Assembly (NCBI GenBank): GCA_036023115.1
Contig: JAYKKT010000064.1
Span: 2,041,501-2,105,500 of the forward strand
Length of the DNA stretch: 64,000 nt
From: Brasenia schreberi
Taxonomy: Eukaryota; Streptophyta; Magnoliopsida; Nymphaeales; Cabombaceae
Direction of reading: 5' to 3'
Part shown: positions 23,598 to 36,540 of the stretch, piece after piece
How positions within the stretch are numbered: the first letter of the stretch is position 1
Layout of the letters: each line of letters begins with the position of its first letter
Program-made: the position numbers and the translations under genes
Notes under the pieces: generated by a model
The model's input: only the letters and a program-made list of their open reading frames with translations
The model's database searches: none
Told to the model about the DNA's origin: nothing

Positions 23598-25105
23598 TCA
23601 AAAGAATGAAGTCAAAGAGGCTCTTAAACATATAAAGAGTGGTAAATCGGTAGGACCAGATAATATTCCTATAGAAGTTTGGAAAATACTAGGAGAAATA
23701 GGAATCACTTGGCTCACAAGACTATTTAATGAAATATGGAAAAACCAAAAGATGCCCGAGGAATGGAGAGCAAGTACACTTATACCCGTATATAAGAACA
23801 AGGGAGACATTCAAAATTGTGCGAATTATCGAGGTATCAAGTTAATGAGTCATACTATGAAATTATGGGAAAGAATTATCGAACGTAGGTTAAGACAAGT
23901 ATCAAGTACAACAGAGAACCAATTTGGATTTATGCCAGGTAGATCTACTATTGAAGCGATTCACCTTTTGAGACGTCTTATGGAACATTTTAGAGCAAAA
24001 AAGAAAGACCTTCACATGATATTTATTGATCTAGAAAAAGCTTATGATAGGGTACCGAGGGAGGTTCTTTGGAGAACTTTGGAAAAAAGAGGTATCCCAT
24101 TGACATATATTAACCTTATAAGAGACATGTATGATGGTGCAAAAACATGTGAGGACTCATGAAGGAACGATGGACTTCTTTGAAGTTAATATTGGGTTAC
24201 ATCAAGGATCAACTTTAAGTCCATACTTATTTATAATGGTGATGGATGAGTTAACAAAACATATTCAAGATGAAGTACCTTGGTGTATGTTATTTGCAGA
24301 TGACATTGTATTAGTGGAGGAGTCTAAGGAAAAAGTTAATAGAAAATTGGAACTATGGAGAGAAACATTAGAAAACAAAGGCCTCCGACTTAGTAGAACA
24401 AAGACAGAATATATGGAATGTAAGTTTGATCATTTGGCTACTTCAGAGGACATAGAAATTAAAATTGGCACACATTGCATTCCCCAAAAGGAAAGTTTTA
24501 AATACCTAGGGTCAATTTTTCAAAGTGATGGAAGAATTGATGGAGATGTTACACATAGAATTAATGCTGGTTGGTTAAAATGGAGAGGAGCATCAGGAAT
24601 TCTTTATGATAAGAAGATACCATTAAAATTAAAAGGTAAATATTATAGAGCAGCAGTTAGGCCTGTCATGTTTTATGGTTCTGAGTGTTGGGCAGTTAAT
24701 CATCAACATGTACAAAAGATGTCTGTGACAGAAATGAAGATGTTGAGATGGATGAGTGGTTATACAAGAAAAGACCGTATACATAATGAGGTTATTAGAA
24801 ACAAATTAGGAGTGGCACCAATAGAGGATAAAATGAGAGAACATCGTTTAAGATGGTTTGGACATATAGAAAGAAGATCAAAAGAAGAACCTGTAAGAAG
24901 GTTAGAAAACCTAAATTTGGAAAGTATTAAAAGAGGTAGAGGACGACCACAAAAGTGTTTGAAAGAAACAATAAAGAATGATCTAGCTTATTGGGAGTTA
25001 ACTGCTAACATGGCACACGATAGAGATCTGTGGAAACAAAGAATCCATGTAGCCGACCCCGTCTAGTATGGGAAAAGGCTTAGTTGTTGTTGTTGTTGTT
25101 GTTGT
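23598..25105 (+). mobile_element. 5'-truncated RTE LINE, best-preserved copy
   Basis: Encodes most of the reverse transcriptase and the C-terminal domain. The first frame (to 24162) has motif A-like [15 protein letters not shown]; the second frame (from about 24131) has FADDIVLVEES and the C-terminal [17 protein letters not shown] single frameshift near 24140 separates them. It ends with GTATGGGAAAAGGCTTAG and (TTG)n. It starts inside the hAT codons for HHDLYI, and TATATTC recurs at 25108-25114, consistent with a short target duplication. The endonuclease part is missing. Confidence 0.92.
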
Positions 25106-25374
25106 TTATATTCTTAACCCCTCTATTAGATTTTTTCCTAACTTAATAAAAGATGAGGAAGTTAAAAAGGGGATATTAAATGCAATTGATCTTTTACAAT
25201 ATCCATTCATTATTGAGCAAGTACATACCTAATGTTGGAAGGTTTGGATGGCCAATTGCAATTAAACTCCGCTCCTAAATGCGGTCAAGTATGATTTGTT
25301 TTTATTATATTTGAAAAGTTATCAATTATTTTATTTGATTCAGAATTGATTGACCTTAAGTGTTTCTTATTAAC

Positions 25375-28200
25375 AAGAACAACAATTACGCCTTTTCCCA
25401 TACCAGATGGGATCGACTACATGGATTATGGGTCATATCACGTGTCATGCAAGCAGTTAACTCAATATAAACTAGATCATTCTTTATTGTTTATTTCCAA
25501 CACTTATGTGATAGTCCTCTTCCTCATTTAACATTTTCACAATCTAATTTTTCATATCTTCCTACGAAAGCATCATTGGGTCATCTTTCTACATGTTCAA
25601 ACCATCTTAAACAATTTTATCTCATTTTATTTTCTATTAACCCTACTCCCAATTTGTTTCTAATAACCTCATTATGTATATGGTCTTTCCTTTTGTGATT
25701 GCTCGTATATCTCAAAATCATTATTTCTGCTACAAACATGATTAATTGCCTAACTGCCCAACACTCATAACCATAAAACATAGTAAGTATAATTATTGCT
25801 CTATAATATTTACCTTTCAACTTCAATGATATCTACTAATTACATAAAATACCTGACGTGCCTCTCCATTTAAACAACCGGCATTAATTCTATGCATAAC
25901 ATCTCCATCAATTTTTTCATTACTTTGAAAAATTAACCCTAAATATTTAAAACTTTTCTTATTAGGGATGCAATATGTGTTAATCTTAATTTTTGTCTCC
26001 TTTGAAATACCCAAACGATCAAGCTTCCATTGCATATATTCTATCTTTGTTTTACTAAATCGAAAGTGTTTACTTTCTAATGTTTTTCTTCATAGTTCCA
26101 ATTTCCTATTAACTTTTACTTAGACTCATCCACTAACATAATGTCATATGCAAATAACATAACCAAGGTACTTCATCTTGAATATGTTTGTTAACTCATC
26201 AATTACCAATATAAATAAATATGGACTTAAAATTGATCCATGTGTAACCCAATATTAACTTCAAAGGAGTCTATCATTCATTCACACGTCGTCACATATG
26301 TTTTTGCACCACCGTACATGTCTCTTATAAGGTTTATATCAATAGGATACCTCTTTTTTTTCAAGGTTCTTCAAAGAACATCCCTTGGTACCGTATCGTA
26401 AGTTTTTTTAGATCAATAAATATCATGTGAAAGTCTTTCTTTTATGCTCTAAAATGTTTCCTAAGACGTTTCAAAAGGTGAATCGCTTCAATAGTAGTTA
26501 TGCTTGACATGAATCCAAATTGGTTCTCTGTTGTACTTACTTTTTTTAATCTATGTTCAATAATTCTTCCATATAATTTCATAGTATCGCTCATTAACTT
26601 GATACCTTGATAATTCGCACAATTATGCATGTCTCCATTGTTTTTGTATACGTGTATAAGTGTACTCACTCTCCATTCCTCGAACATCTTTTAAGTTCTC
26701 CATATTTCATTAAATAGTCTTGTGAGTCCCATCTCTCCTAAGATTTTTAATACTTCTATAGGAATATTGTCTGGTCCTACATATTTACCAACCCTCATAT
26801 ATTTAAGAGTCTCTTTGACTTCATTCTTCTGAATATGCTGATAGAAACTACGATTTATATACTTTTCTGATTTGGCTAACTCTTCTAAACTAATACTAAC
26901 ATCCATATATTTGTTAAAAAACTTATAAAAGTAAATTTTCTATCTATTTTTTATATATCATTCGCCCGCTAGAATCTTTTCATCCTCATCTTTCATGCAT
27001 CTAACAAAAGTAAGATCCTCGGGTTTTTTTATCTCTAGCCTTAATCCTAAAAATATCTCTTTCACTTTCTTTTGAGTTAAACTTTTTAAATAAATTCTCC
27101 CAAATTTTGATTTTTGTTTCACTAACAACGTTTTCCACTTCTTTCTTTGCTCTCTTATAAGCCTTTAAAGTTTCACCAGTCTTCTTAGCATAATGTAATT
27201 TGTAACATGCCCTCTTTGTCATCACTTCACTCCACCACAAAGTATTTTTTGTGTCAGATGCCTCTCTTAGATATGCCTAACACATCTTCTACCACTTTTC
27301 TAATATGTATAGTCATATTGTTCCAAATATCACAAGGTGTACCTATATAATTCCATGCATCTCCTTGAAGAACATTTTGTTTAAATATGTTTGTTTTCGT
27401 ACATTTGAGGTTTCACCATCTAATCTGAATAGCTCATGCACTCTATTCTTTTTGTCCATTTTTTACCTGAAAATAAATTACCAAAAATCAATGTTAAGTA
27501 GTAAAGCTTCTTCTTGGAATTACTTTGGAATCTTTACAACACGATCTATCTTTTCTCTTATAAATAAAATAATAAATTTATGTTTGTAACAAACCACTCT
27601 TATAAGTAATTAAATGTTCATCTCATTTTTTGAAATTTGTATTAGGTATAAAGAGATCAAAAGTCATAGAAAAATTTAATCTCCCTACCGTCCACATTTA
27701 TATCCCCAAAACCATAGTTTTCATGAATACCTTGATATCCTAATGCATCTTTACCGACATGTCCATTTAAGTCTCCTCCCAAACAAATCATCTCCCTTTG
27801 TGAAATTATTTGAAATTTGAATTATCTTATCTAATTCTTCCCAAAAAACCTTCTTTATACTCTATTCTAATCTTACTTAGAGTACATAACCACAAACAAT
27901 ATTCAAAGCCTCTACTCCTAACACTAATTTTATTATCATAATTCGGTCACTATATCATTGTATGTCTACTACACTATCGTTTAAATCTTATGATAATACC
28001 AATTCCATTTCGAGCCTTTTCCTTTCCTTAGTACCTTAATTTAAAACCTATATTTTAAATCTCTTTTGTTTTTTCTCCAACCCAATTTGTCTCTTGTAAA
28101 CATAGAATGTGAATCTTTCTCTAAATCATAGTATTTACCCCCTTAACTTGTCGATCAACGTTTCGATATTCAAAGTACCAATATGAATCTTATTATCAAG
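25375..28200 (-). mobile_element. RTE LINE, near full-length but decayed
   Basis: 2.8 kb on the reverse strand from the tail (aagaacaacaattacgcctt) through the C-terminal domain, reverse transcriptase (EVKETLKYMRVGKYVGPDNI, ENQFGFMSSITTIEAI) and the endonuclease region near 27600-28160. Many frameshifts and stops. It lacks the 5' region seen at 2230-2632. It separates two pieces of the hAT relic. Confidence 0.88.
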
Positions 28201-28846
28201 GTATGGTCCGGTATTCCAATGTTCCAATCAATGTTTATTATAATTGTATTTTATTTTAAATAAATGGTAGACTCACTTTGGTTTAGATGTATCAAAAGTT
28301 CTAGCGGATGCAAAAGAAATTAGAGTTTTTTTAATGCATTGACACGAATAAGAGAAACATATGAGAGCATGCCCGTTTTCGTGATTTAGTTTATATAGCA
28401 TACAATATGAAGTTAAAACAAAAGTAACTTGATTTAAGTATTTAAAAAAATGTTTATTGCTCTTTAATTCTTCTTCTTAAGTTATGTTTTTATTAATAAT
28501 GATTAATAAGAAAATATAACGTTGTGTTACACTTGTATTGTTTCTTTTGTTTTTTTAGACAAACGTAAAGAGATGCAAAAAGGGCAAGAAGGTGTCAAAT
28601 GACCTCAATTATGAAAATATTGATATTTTTGATGATTTTATAGAAGTGGAGAAACTTCCTATCATTTTAGATGATGAAATATGGAGGGTGATGGAAGAAG
28701 AAGCAGAAATTGAAGATGATGATATGAAAGTTGTTGGATTGAAGGGTCTAATTGAAGGAGATGATGGTGACGATGATGATGATGTTGGCAACTCTAACTA
28801 TAATGATTATAATGCTTTTGTGGATTATGATCCACGTTTTATGTAA

Positions 28847-29869
28847 CAAATTAATGACTAATTGTTGTACCTTTTATATTTGGGTGGAGAATGGTTCAAT
28901 TAAAATTTATGGTTTTTATGTATCTAATAAAAGTTGCTTATAAATTCATTATTTAATTTCTCTTACCGATCGTTTCTAATTTTCTTAATATTGTTGATTT
29001 GAATCAAGTTTTTGGATTCAATTTTGATTGTTTTAGAATTAGATTTCTTATATTTGATAATTTCTATTTTTCATAGTTTAAACTTGTACTAAGAAATTAA
29101 TTGTCTCAAAAACACATAAAACAACCGACGATCGAATAACCAAAACATAAAAAATAAAAATCATGAGAGAGAGAGACAAAGCTCCACCAATTAAGGGATC
29201 ACTCTTGCATGGCCAGTCCTAAGGGAGGGTGTATTAGGTAGCCAACAGCCAACACAGAAATCGCCAGTTCTGTTTTTCCTAGTATGAGGAACTCAAACAG
29301 AACTGGGAACATGCTGGTTCAGAACACTCGTTTCTGATCCCAGTTCCCGTTACTGGTTCCAAATCTGGTTTGGCAGGTTACGTTTTTCCTAGTGCGGTTT
29401 GATTCCGATTGAGACCACCAGTCTGGTTCTGAACCTATCTTGCCTCTGTTAGCATAAAACTTTTCCGGATCTCAGGGGGTCCATCTTTTTTAGCATACAC
29501 TGAATCCCATTAAAGTCACGCAAGTTTGTGCGACAATATAGTACTAGGATGGAATGACCTCCTAGGAAGTCTTCGTGTGCATTTAGCCAACCCCACCTAA
29601 TGTTGGAAAAGGATCAGATAAGGTAAGGTAAGGATGCGAGGGTAGGAGATCAGTATGGGTATTCGTGTGTCTCTGTGTTTGAGTGAGAGAAAGGGAGAGA
29701 TCAAAAAAGATTTTGACTGATTTTCAGTTTCCTTTCCCAGTTTTAAGAGCATCAAACTTCAATAAATCATTTAGCCAAATAATGATGAATAAACCTCAAT
29801 CTAATCATACAAAAGGTAAAGGCCTTTCTACTTACAGAGAGCACCATCCGATGCATGCACAAAGTCAGA
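28847..29869. other. intergenic; GAACC repeat and RTE 5'-end scrap
   Basis: 29190-29235 resembles the RTE 5' region (taagggatcactcttgcatg). 29270-29450 is a GAACC/GGTTC-rich stretch. No gene was seen. The 3' UTR of the RBR gene should lie just below 29870. Confidence 0.5.
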
Positions 29870-32800
29870 CTAGCCAAGAGCCTCAATCCTTGCATAACGT
29901 GGAGGAGGATCATAATCATCAAATTCATCACTCTCATAGTCATCATCTTCCTCAGAATCATCAGCTGCATCACGGATGATATTATACTCATCCCAAATTG
30001 GACAAGCACAAGTTGCCTTCTTACGTACATATTCTGCTCCACAAGTATAACAAAACTCATAACCGCACCTGCAAAAGAAAATAATTTAAGTCATACAGTA
30101 GGAAAATTAAGGTAGCCACAACTAAATTAAGCTCCTCAAGTAGCTAACCAATTGTCATTTCTTAGATAAAGGAAAGCATGCCACCAAACAAGAAGCTTCA
30201 AGGGTTTAAAACTACTGTGTTTCAGAAACCCGGCCATAGAGATGTCATTGGAATGGAACAAATATTACAAGCCAGCTTCCAAATCATCAAAATTGGATAT
30301 AAACAGATTTTTATAAACCACAATTTTCCATCAGCTAATCAATGTGCAATGTCAGTTTCTTAATCCTAAAAAGTTCTATGTGAACGTATCAGGTTTCTGA
30401 ACATTGGTTCTTATGTATTGGAGTGCCTAGAATGGAATGCTACAATTTTGACACAACACATAAAATTAGGAAAAGAAAAGAGTGTGTTGAGGATGGTTAG
30501 GAAGACAGAAGTTAGGAAGAGATACCAATCTCTCTCTCTCTATAAATATATACATATATATATATATATAACAAAGTAAAAGTGCTAAGTCAATAGCAAG
30601 GCACAGTCAATTCAGAGATAGGACCGTGTCTTCTCAGACAACCAACTGACAAGAGTCGACTATATTTAGTTCAAGATGTTAAGGTGTTATTCAATAGCAA
30701 GGCACGACCAACGAGGTGGCCATCAAAAGTACTAAAATAGACAAAACAACCAGTTCTTGGAGGCTACTTTAAGATGTTGATGATAGGTTATTTAGTCCCG
30801 AAGTGACAAATAGTATTCAATGGGACCAACAACAACTAACAACTAAGCCTTTTCCCATACTAGACGGGATCGACTAAGTATTCAATGGACCGATTTTGTA
30901 ATTTGGAACTCCCATGGCAGATCTTTCATATTTCATGCCCATCTGATCAATCAATAGGTTACATCAGTAACTTAAGTTTTCAGTTGTAGAGTTCTGCACA
31001 CACCGTAACCAATGTTATAAATATTGAATCGTATTGTATCATAATATTGTATACTTCTCGATCCACATTATTCAAGTATCTGTATCGTTTTGATACACAA
31101 TGTATTGTATCTGTATCGTATAAATATAGTCCACTGTTTTTTAAATAATATATAAGCATTTCCGCTACATTTAATATACCAGGCAACTATAAGTACTACA
31201 AACCATTATGTTAGGTCTGTTGTGCCTAACTGCTGCAACTAGGCTCATTAGGCTTGTTGTACAGTGGTAGCAGTACATACTACCACATTAACTCTTTATA
31301 TTATAAAGTGCATGTAGCTTAATATGGAATATAAAGAATTTTTTAACAAAAAAAATTAAAAAGGTAATGATTTTTAAAGTATTTTCTTTAATTAAATAAA
31401 TCAAATCTTGTATTGCATGTACGATACAGTATGATTATCTGTAACAATTCCCCTTTTGGTATGGGACAAGATACGATATTTACAACATTGACCGTAACAG
31501 CCCACTTATGTCACATGGGTGCGGGTGCGGGTGCGGGATACGGCAAATTTCAAAAATTTTAGGTGCGGCGACACGGCTAGGGTATATAATATTATATATT
31601 ATATATAATATTCAAGCTACATAAATCAATCATAATACAACTAGTATTTGCTAATTTTGGGTGCAATAGGTATCAATTAGCAAGTTCCCTCATAATGATC
31701 TGAAACTTACAGTGATTTTACGAGCTGCAAAATATCCAAGTTATGGATTCAAAGAGTTTCAAGATCTTTTGTAGGATATAACATATTTGTGCTAGGATCC
31801 ACTAGTGATGTCATACTCTTTTGTTCTATTGATCTGACAATGTTCCTGGTCTTTAAATGTGTTTGGTGACTGAGATTATTCTCAGTCCAATTGTTCGCAC
31901 CCAAAATCATTCAAGCAGCTTTATATTGTATAAAGCTATAATAGTAAGTACACAACTTTATATTAAAGCAAAACATATAAATGGTAAAAAACTACTAATT
32001 TCATCATAATACACAAATCAATCTTCATTATCCAGACCCATTTATCCGTGAGTTACAAAAAAAAAATTGTAACAAAAATTTTTTTGCAACTTTTTTTTTT
32101 GGACATGCCGCACTGATACGGTGTCGGTGTCGGTGTCGCACCAGTGTCGGGGTCGACACTCCACCCCTTAGAAGTGTCTGTGTGACTTAGCAGCCCACTA
32201 AAATTGAGAACCATTGTTGATACATCTATAAATATGTCTACCAATAATTTTTTATTTATACTTGCACCAGAGTGAACATAAAGGTTGATCATCATTTGGC
32301 AACTCCATTGTGAAATTAGGCTGGACCAGTGCTACTAACATCAGCTGGATGACAATGACAGTAAAGGGTGCATTCTTTAGTAGAAAAGTTAGTCGGCAAA
32401 TTCAATAGAATCTAAACCATAAATATTGGAATGAGAACTGCAATATCAAAGGTGTGCAACAAACTAATACAAAATCTGAAACACATGAAAAGATTACCTG
32501 CAAGTGATATGATAGCAACCCTCAGAAAGCTCAATCATGTGTTTGCATTTGACACACTGACGCCACAAATTCTGATTTGCAAGGTATAGCAGCTTTGCAT
32601 CTTCCGCTCGTGGATGTGGATTCTTTGACTTGTATTGTTGACACGACATTTTATCATGCCACGGGACCTTGCAGTGTACACAAAAAGGCAATTGACACTT
32701 CACACATCTCCTCAATCCAGACACAACGGTAGAGTGAGAGGAAGCTTGAGGAACTCTTAACATTTCTGTTCTTGACATCAAAGCAGAGCACTTTGGGTAG

Positions 32801-34968
32801 GGGCAGTAGAGCTTATCTGTCTCAGCAATCGCAGCCTCTTCTATACGACGGTTTAATTTGTCAATCAACTGCGGTGATAAAAATGCCTTGCAGCTTTCTG
32901 CAGTCAGTGTTGAATTGCATCCTTCATGAGGGCAGTTTGGCAATACTCCATTATGCAATTTGGCTTCCACATGTTGTCTCATACAAGAAAAGCAATAGAG
33001 ATGTGGACAATGTTCAACCGAAAACATTTGCTGGGAATCTTTATCCTCCAAACAAATTCTGCAATTTACTTTCAGAAGTTTACTAGAACTGCTTCCTATG
33101 CCCTCTGAAGTCTCTATAGACCTTGTGAGTTGAAGAGCTAGAGATTGTCGAGCAAACCTATACACATGACGTACATTTGCTGGAGATAGCAATTGTATCT
33201 GACATACCCGAAATTTACTTGTGAGTTGGTTAATTTGAACAATCATGTTTGCAACTTTTCGTTGTTTTGCAATCCATTTTCCCGTGACCTGCAGTGAAGA
33301 AAACATGCAACATAATGGTTCCGGACAAACAAAGAAATGCCAAACAATCACACTACAAGTTCACACAAAATTTTGACTTCTACCAGATAAACAAATCGAG
33401 GGCATCTCCCATGAACCTTTTACAACGAACATGCTTGACCCTCCCTCCCTACATTATAAATGTGCAACCATGCTGCACATATTACAAATGTCCCATAGAG
33501 AAGAAAAAGTCCAAATATATAAAAATTAGCCTTCCTCCAAGCACCTTGAAAAGGATATGACCGCATTTCTGACATCATGATTTGCGAGTAAAGCCCCTTG
33601 GCATTTTAAACTTCTTTAATGTGATCTTTCTACGTTTTATAATGAGAAAGCAGCTGCATTTTATTCTATTTCACCAAGTGATATTATAGGATTAAATCTT
33701 CAGTTTAATCTTAAGTGATAGAGGACTAAAAGATCTAAATTTAGAATCTTTGGAATGACCAATTCCTTTCTTCTTTTTATGAAAGCCCCATCTTCTCAAG
33801 TCAAATACCATAAGGAGTCAACTCTTTTTCCTTTTAGACCTACTACAGAGTCCCCTTTTCTTTTTTGGGTTCCCACTACTTATCCGCAATTTTCTAACTC
33901 TTGAACTGATCATAAAGTAATAAATGTGCACAAAATGATGAGGCAATGATAAAAGAACATAAATCTGTAGCACTGGCATTATGTAACTAGGAATCACAAT
34001 TGTACTCAAGAAAATAGAAACTAAATCACGTCTAACGCTTCACGGGCGAGAGATGGTATCACATGGTAACCAAGTCGCATTTAAAATCTTCAATAAAATC
34101 ATGCTACAGATTGTAATGATGGATCCAAGTTGGCGTGAAATACATACACTATATTTTCAGAATACTTCACAGAAGAGCCGGAAACTTTCTCGTCCATCCC
34201 TTACTTTTGTATACGTAGGAAAACGTGACCATTTCAAATGCATTTCGCGAGAAAAATATATAAGTAGTCAAAAGAGAAGAAGACGATTTCTAAACTCACA
34301 AATTTGTACAATGGGAAAGAATCACAGAGAATGACAATGTTCTGCAATCCCAAATCAAGCGCAGCATTCAATCCCTCCATCAACGCCGTCGCCTCGGCAA
34401 CGCTTTTGCTGGAACAGACCCCAGTCGGCTTCTTCACTTCCAGCAAGAGATTATCATCCTCATCACAAACCGCGACGCCGACACCGGAAAGCGGAACGTG
34501 CACCCCGTTGAAGCGTTCCATGCTAATCAGGCCCTTGAAGAACAACCTGAACTGCGGATCGCTACCATCGGCGGCTCCTCGGAATGGCCGCTGGAAGAGA
34601 TCGCCGTCGTCAAACCACTCCTCATCCGGCATCTCGCGGATATCACGCGCGAACTCTTTATCGTGCAGCTTTTGCTGCAGATCGTTGTAGTCTTTCCTCG
34701 TTTCCGCGATCGTCCGCTCACGATCGCTGTGCTCTTGACCGAATCGCTCGAATTCATCGATCTGGATCTTGCACAACGGCGCGTTGCCATAATCACCGGA
34801 ATGAATTAAGGGCAGACTCCTCCCGAGGGAAGACGAAGGGAGAGAACTCGAAGACGCGGCCATGGCTTCCTCCATCTGCAATCGGAAGGCGAGATCGAGA
34901 TCCGATTCTAGCATTTCCGCTACTCTTAGCTCCTCCATCTGATGCTTCACGGCACCTAGGGTTTCCAT
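29870..34968 (-). CDS. RNase H-like and RBR E3 ubiquitin-protein ligase
   Basis: Three exons: 34968-34300, 33288-32498 and 30068-29870, total 552 residues. The product should transfer ubiquitin through a RING1-IBR-RING2 unit. Residues about 135-270 form an RNase H-like (RVT_3) fold (GVGVAVCDEDDN, EATALMEGLNAAL, ILCDS). RING1 starts near 299 (CRICLED...HLYCFSCMRQH), IBR follows (YCPYPKCSALM, RRCVKCQLPFCVHC), and RING2 (CVKCKHMIELSEGCYHITC, CGYEFCYTCG) keeps the Cys expected to form the ubiquitin thioester. The C-terminus is acidic (DDSEEDDDYESDEFDDYD). An in-frame ATG at 35055 would add 29 residues, but the bases between look like a GA-rich leader, so 34968 is preferred. Intron 2 (2.4 kb) contains three transposable elements. 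RNase H-RBR fusions are a known plant family; the substrate is unknown. Confidence 0.9.
30827..30876 (-). mobile_element. 50-bp RTE tail insertion with TSD
   Basis: Only the last 45-50 nt of RTE are present, flanked by 'agtattcaatgggac' (30812-30826) and 'agtattcaatggac' (30877-30890). It lies in intron 2 of the RBR gene. Confidence 0.8.
31010..31490. mobile_element. hAT-type MITE with 8-bp TSD
   Basis: 481 bp with inverted ends CAATGTT(A/G)TAAATAT and subterminal GTATC/GATAC words. It is flanked by the perfect repeat ACCGTAAC (31002-31009 and 31491-31498). The ends resemble the left end of the hAT relic at 62475 (CAGTGTTGTTCGAT...GTATCGTATCG), which could have supplied the transposase. It lies in the RBR gene's intron 2. 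Confidence 0.85.
31506..32190 (+). mobile_element. non-autonomous DNA transposon T2 (8-bp TSD)
   Basis: 685 bp, flanked by the perfect repeat CAGCCCAC (31498-31505 and 32191-32198). Ends are TTATGTCACA and, inverted, CTAAGTCACA. The left end has three GGGTGC units, the right end GGTGTC units. Homologous to T1 at 19479-20371. Its duplication shares one base with the MITE's duplication, so the two inserted side by side. Confidence 0.8.
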
Positions 34969-35797
34969 CTCTCTCTTTCCCTCGCTCGCAAACACACGCG
35001 CTCTGCCATTAGCCCGCGGGCGTTTTAATAACTGATCGGCTTCCTTCCATGGCAAGATTTTCCATAAACGTAGGATTTAAAATGTGAGACGGACTGCACC
35101 GAACTTATCGTATTGTAACGTTAAAGTTGGAAAATAGCGTTATTAGTTATTCTTTAAGTTTCTTGTAGATATTTAAAAACCATGTTTGCGATCATCTAAT
35201 GCTTAGAACCAAGCCTTTGCTACACCAGATCGGGTCTCCAAATGGATTTTTTTACGCTGATATTGTATCGTATCGGTACTTATCTATAAAAATAATAATG
35301 TTTAATAATTTCTTTCTAACATTTTTCCTCTCATCTCTTTTCCCTTTTTAAAATGTTTTTATTTAGTTTTTCGTACCTTATAATTAGAGCTTATTTGATT
35401 GCCCTCGTATATGTTAGAACCATCTTCTCTCTCATCTTTGTTGCTTCTTATATGACCAGCATCCACTTCGACATTGTCATTTTGTAACAAATGTTATGAT
35501 TAATTGTCAATAGAGAGTATATATGATGTTAATAGTCTAACAATTGCTCTATAATATGATAGGGTTTTAGTTGCATAATATCTTTTGGTGTATACTTGCA
35601 CAAATATTTGTACCATTCTATTTTTTAGATTGAAATTTGAATTTAAATTTAAGAATTCAATCAATAAGTTAACTATTATAAGTTGCTCTTATTGACAAGC
35701 ATTAAGATATCCCTGAACAATAAACTTCTACTATTCCCTAAACTAAGATAGAAAGTGGATCCAAAACTGGATCCGAAGCAATTCATCCAATTATGAC
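34969..35797. other. RBR promoter side and AT-rich intergenic DNA
   Basis: The leader and promoter of the RBR gene should lie just above 34968. Near 35260-35285 is a GTATCGTATCGG stretch like the hAT subterminal motif. No gene was seen. Confidence 0.4.
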
Positions 35798-35910
35798 TTT
35801 TTTTTGTACAATGGGAAGGCCAAAGCCAGACACACATCTCGGGTATCGAACTCATGACATTCAACTTGTAAGGCAACCCTTTTGACAAGTGAGCTACTGC
35901 TCGTTGTGCT
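35798..35910 (-). mobile_element. tRNA-derived SINE copy
   Basis: Reverse strand: GCACAACGAGCAGTAGCTCA with box A-like TAGCTCACTTG, box B-like GAGTTCGATACCC, 3' domain 'ggctttggccttcccattgt' and an A-rich tail. The clearest representative of the GCACAACGAG subfamily. Confidence 0.75.
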
Positions 35911-36289
35911 TTCGACGTGAACTTTTAGCAAAATCTTGGACCTATAATATAATCTTAGTAGATTATCTTCATGCAAAATGATGTATGGATTAGGGATAAC
36001 GAAATGGATCAATGGGTCTGGGTTTAGATCCGATCACTTTACTAGTCTAGGTTCATGATGATCTAACTTGGCTTCTTTTTCTTGAATCGTCTTGCACTAT
36101 GCTAAGCTTACTAGATCAGGTTTAGATCAATCTGACCCGACCCAAGGGCAAAAAACACCCAAAACAATAAATAAAAAGTTGCAAGAGAAAACTAATATAT
36201 ATAAGAAAAAACTATAATATTCTAGAAAAAACTAATATGTATAGGATAGAAAACTTGAGCTGACTCCCCAAGATATGTTTATATGCTAA

Positions 36290-36540
36290 CAGGGGGCAAC
36301 TTGGTTTGATTCTGGTTCCACCATCCACAAAACCGGAACCAGCCCGAAGCTAGAACCAATGGTTTCAAACAGCTGATTCCTTACATATATTTTAATTGTT
36401 TAATTTCAATTTTTTGGCATTTCCTCACTTGTTCCAAATGGATTGGGCCTCAAACCAGAACAAGAACCAGCTTAGTCCCGGTTCAGTTCTAGTTCCTGGT
36501 TTTGAGTAAACCGAAACTGATGGCTTGAAACTGTCACTTC
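36290..36540. repeat. GAACC/GGTTC-rich repeat
   Basis: Alternating GGTTC and GAACC words in AT-rich surroundings, like the stretch at 4765-4925. Confidence 0.45.

Larger units (their letters stand above)
21390..28846 (+). mobile_element. hAT (DUF659-type) transposon relic split by RTE insertions
   Basis: Fragments of a DUF659/hAT transposase appear in order on the + strand: 22440-22960 (RSSYRVSTYRAFRGKLLQ, GCPIIVNG, IIDNSTYFRATDKM), 23115-23150 and 23354-23420 (VILNAIFWENC), 23486-23597 ([21 protein letters not shown]), 25106-25300 (ILNPSIRFFPNLIKDEEVKKG) and an acidic C-terminal frame at 28592-28846. Stops and three RTE-family insertions break it. GTATCG-rich subterminal-like sequence lies at 21410-21475. 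Left and right ends are not defined. Confidence 0.72.

Noticed and set aside
28592..28846. Independent acidic-protein gene
   Set aside because: Its position and acidic composition fit the C-terminal tail of the hAT transposase relic; there is no promoter or start context.
34498..35012. Forward-strand frames of 103-142 residues opposite the RBR exon 1
   Set aside because: They are antisense shadows of a GC-richer exon and have no domains or splice context.
35040..35055. Upstream ATG at 35055 as the RBR start
   Set aside because: The 87 bases between it and 34968 look like a GA-rich leader, and the second ATG starts at METLGAVKHQ, so the downstream start is preferred although not proven.
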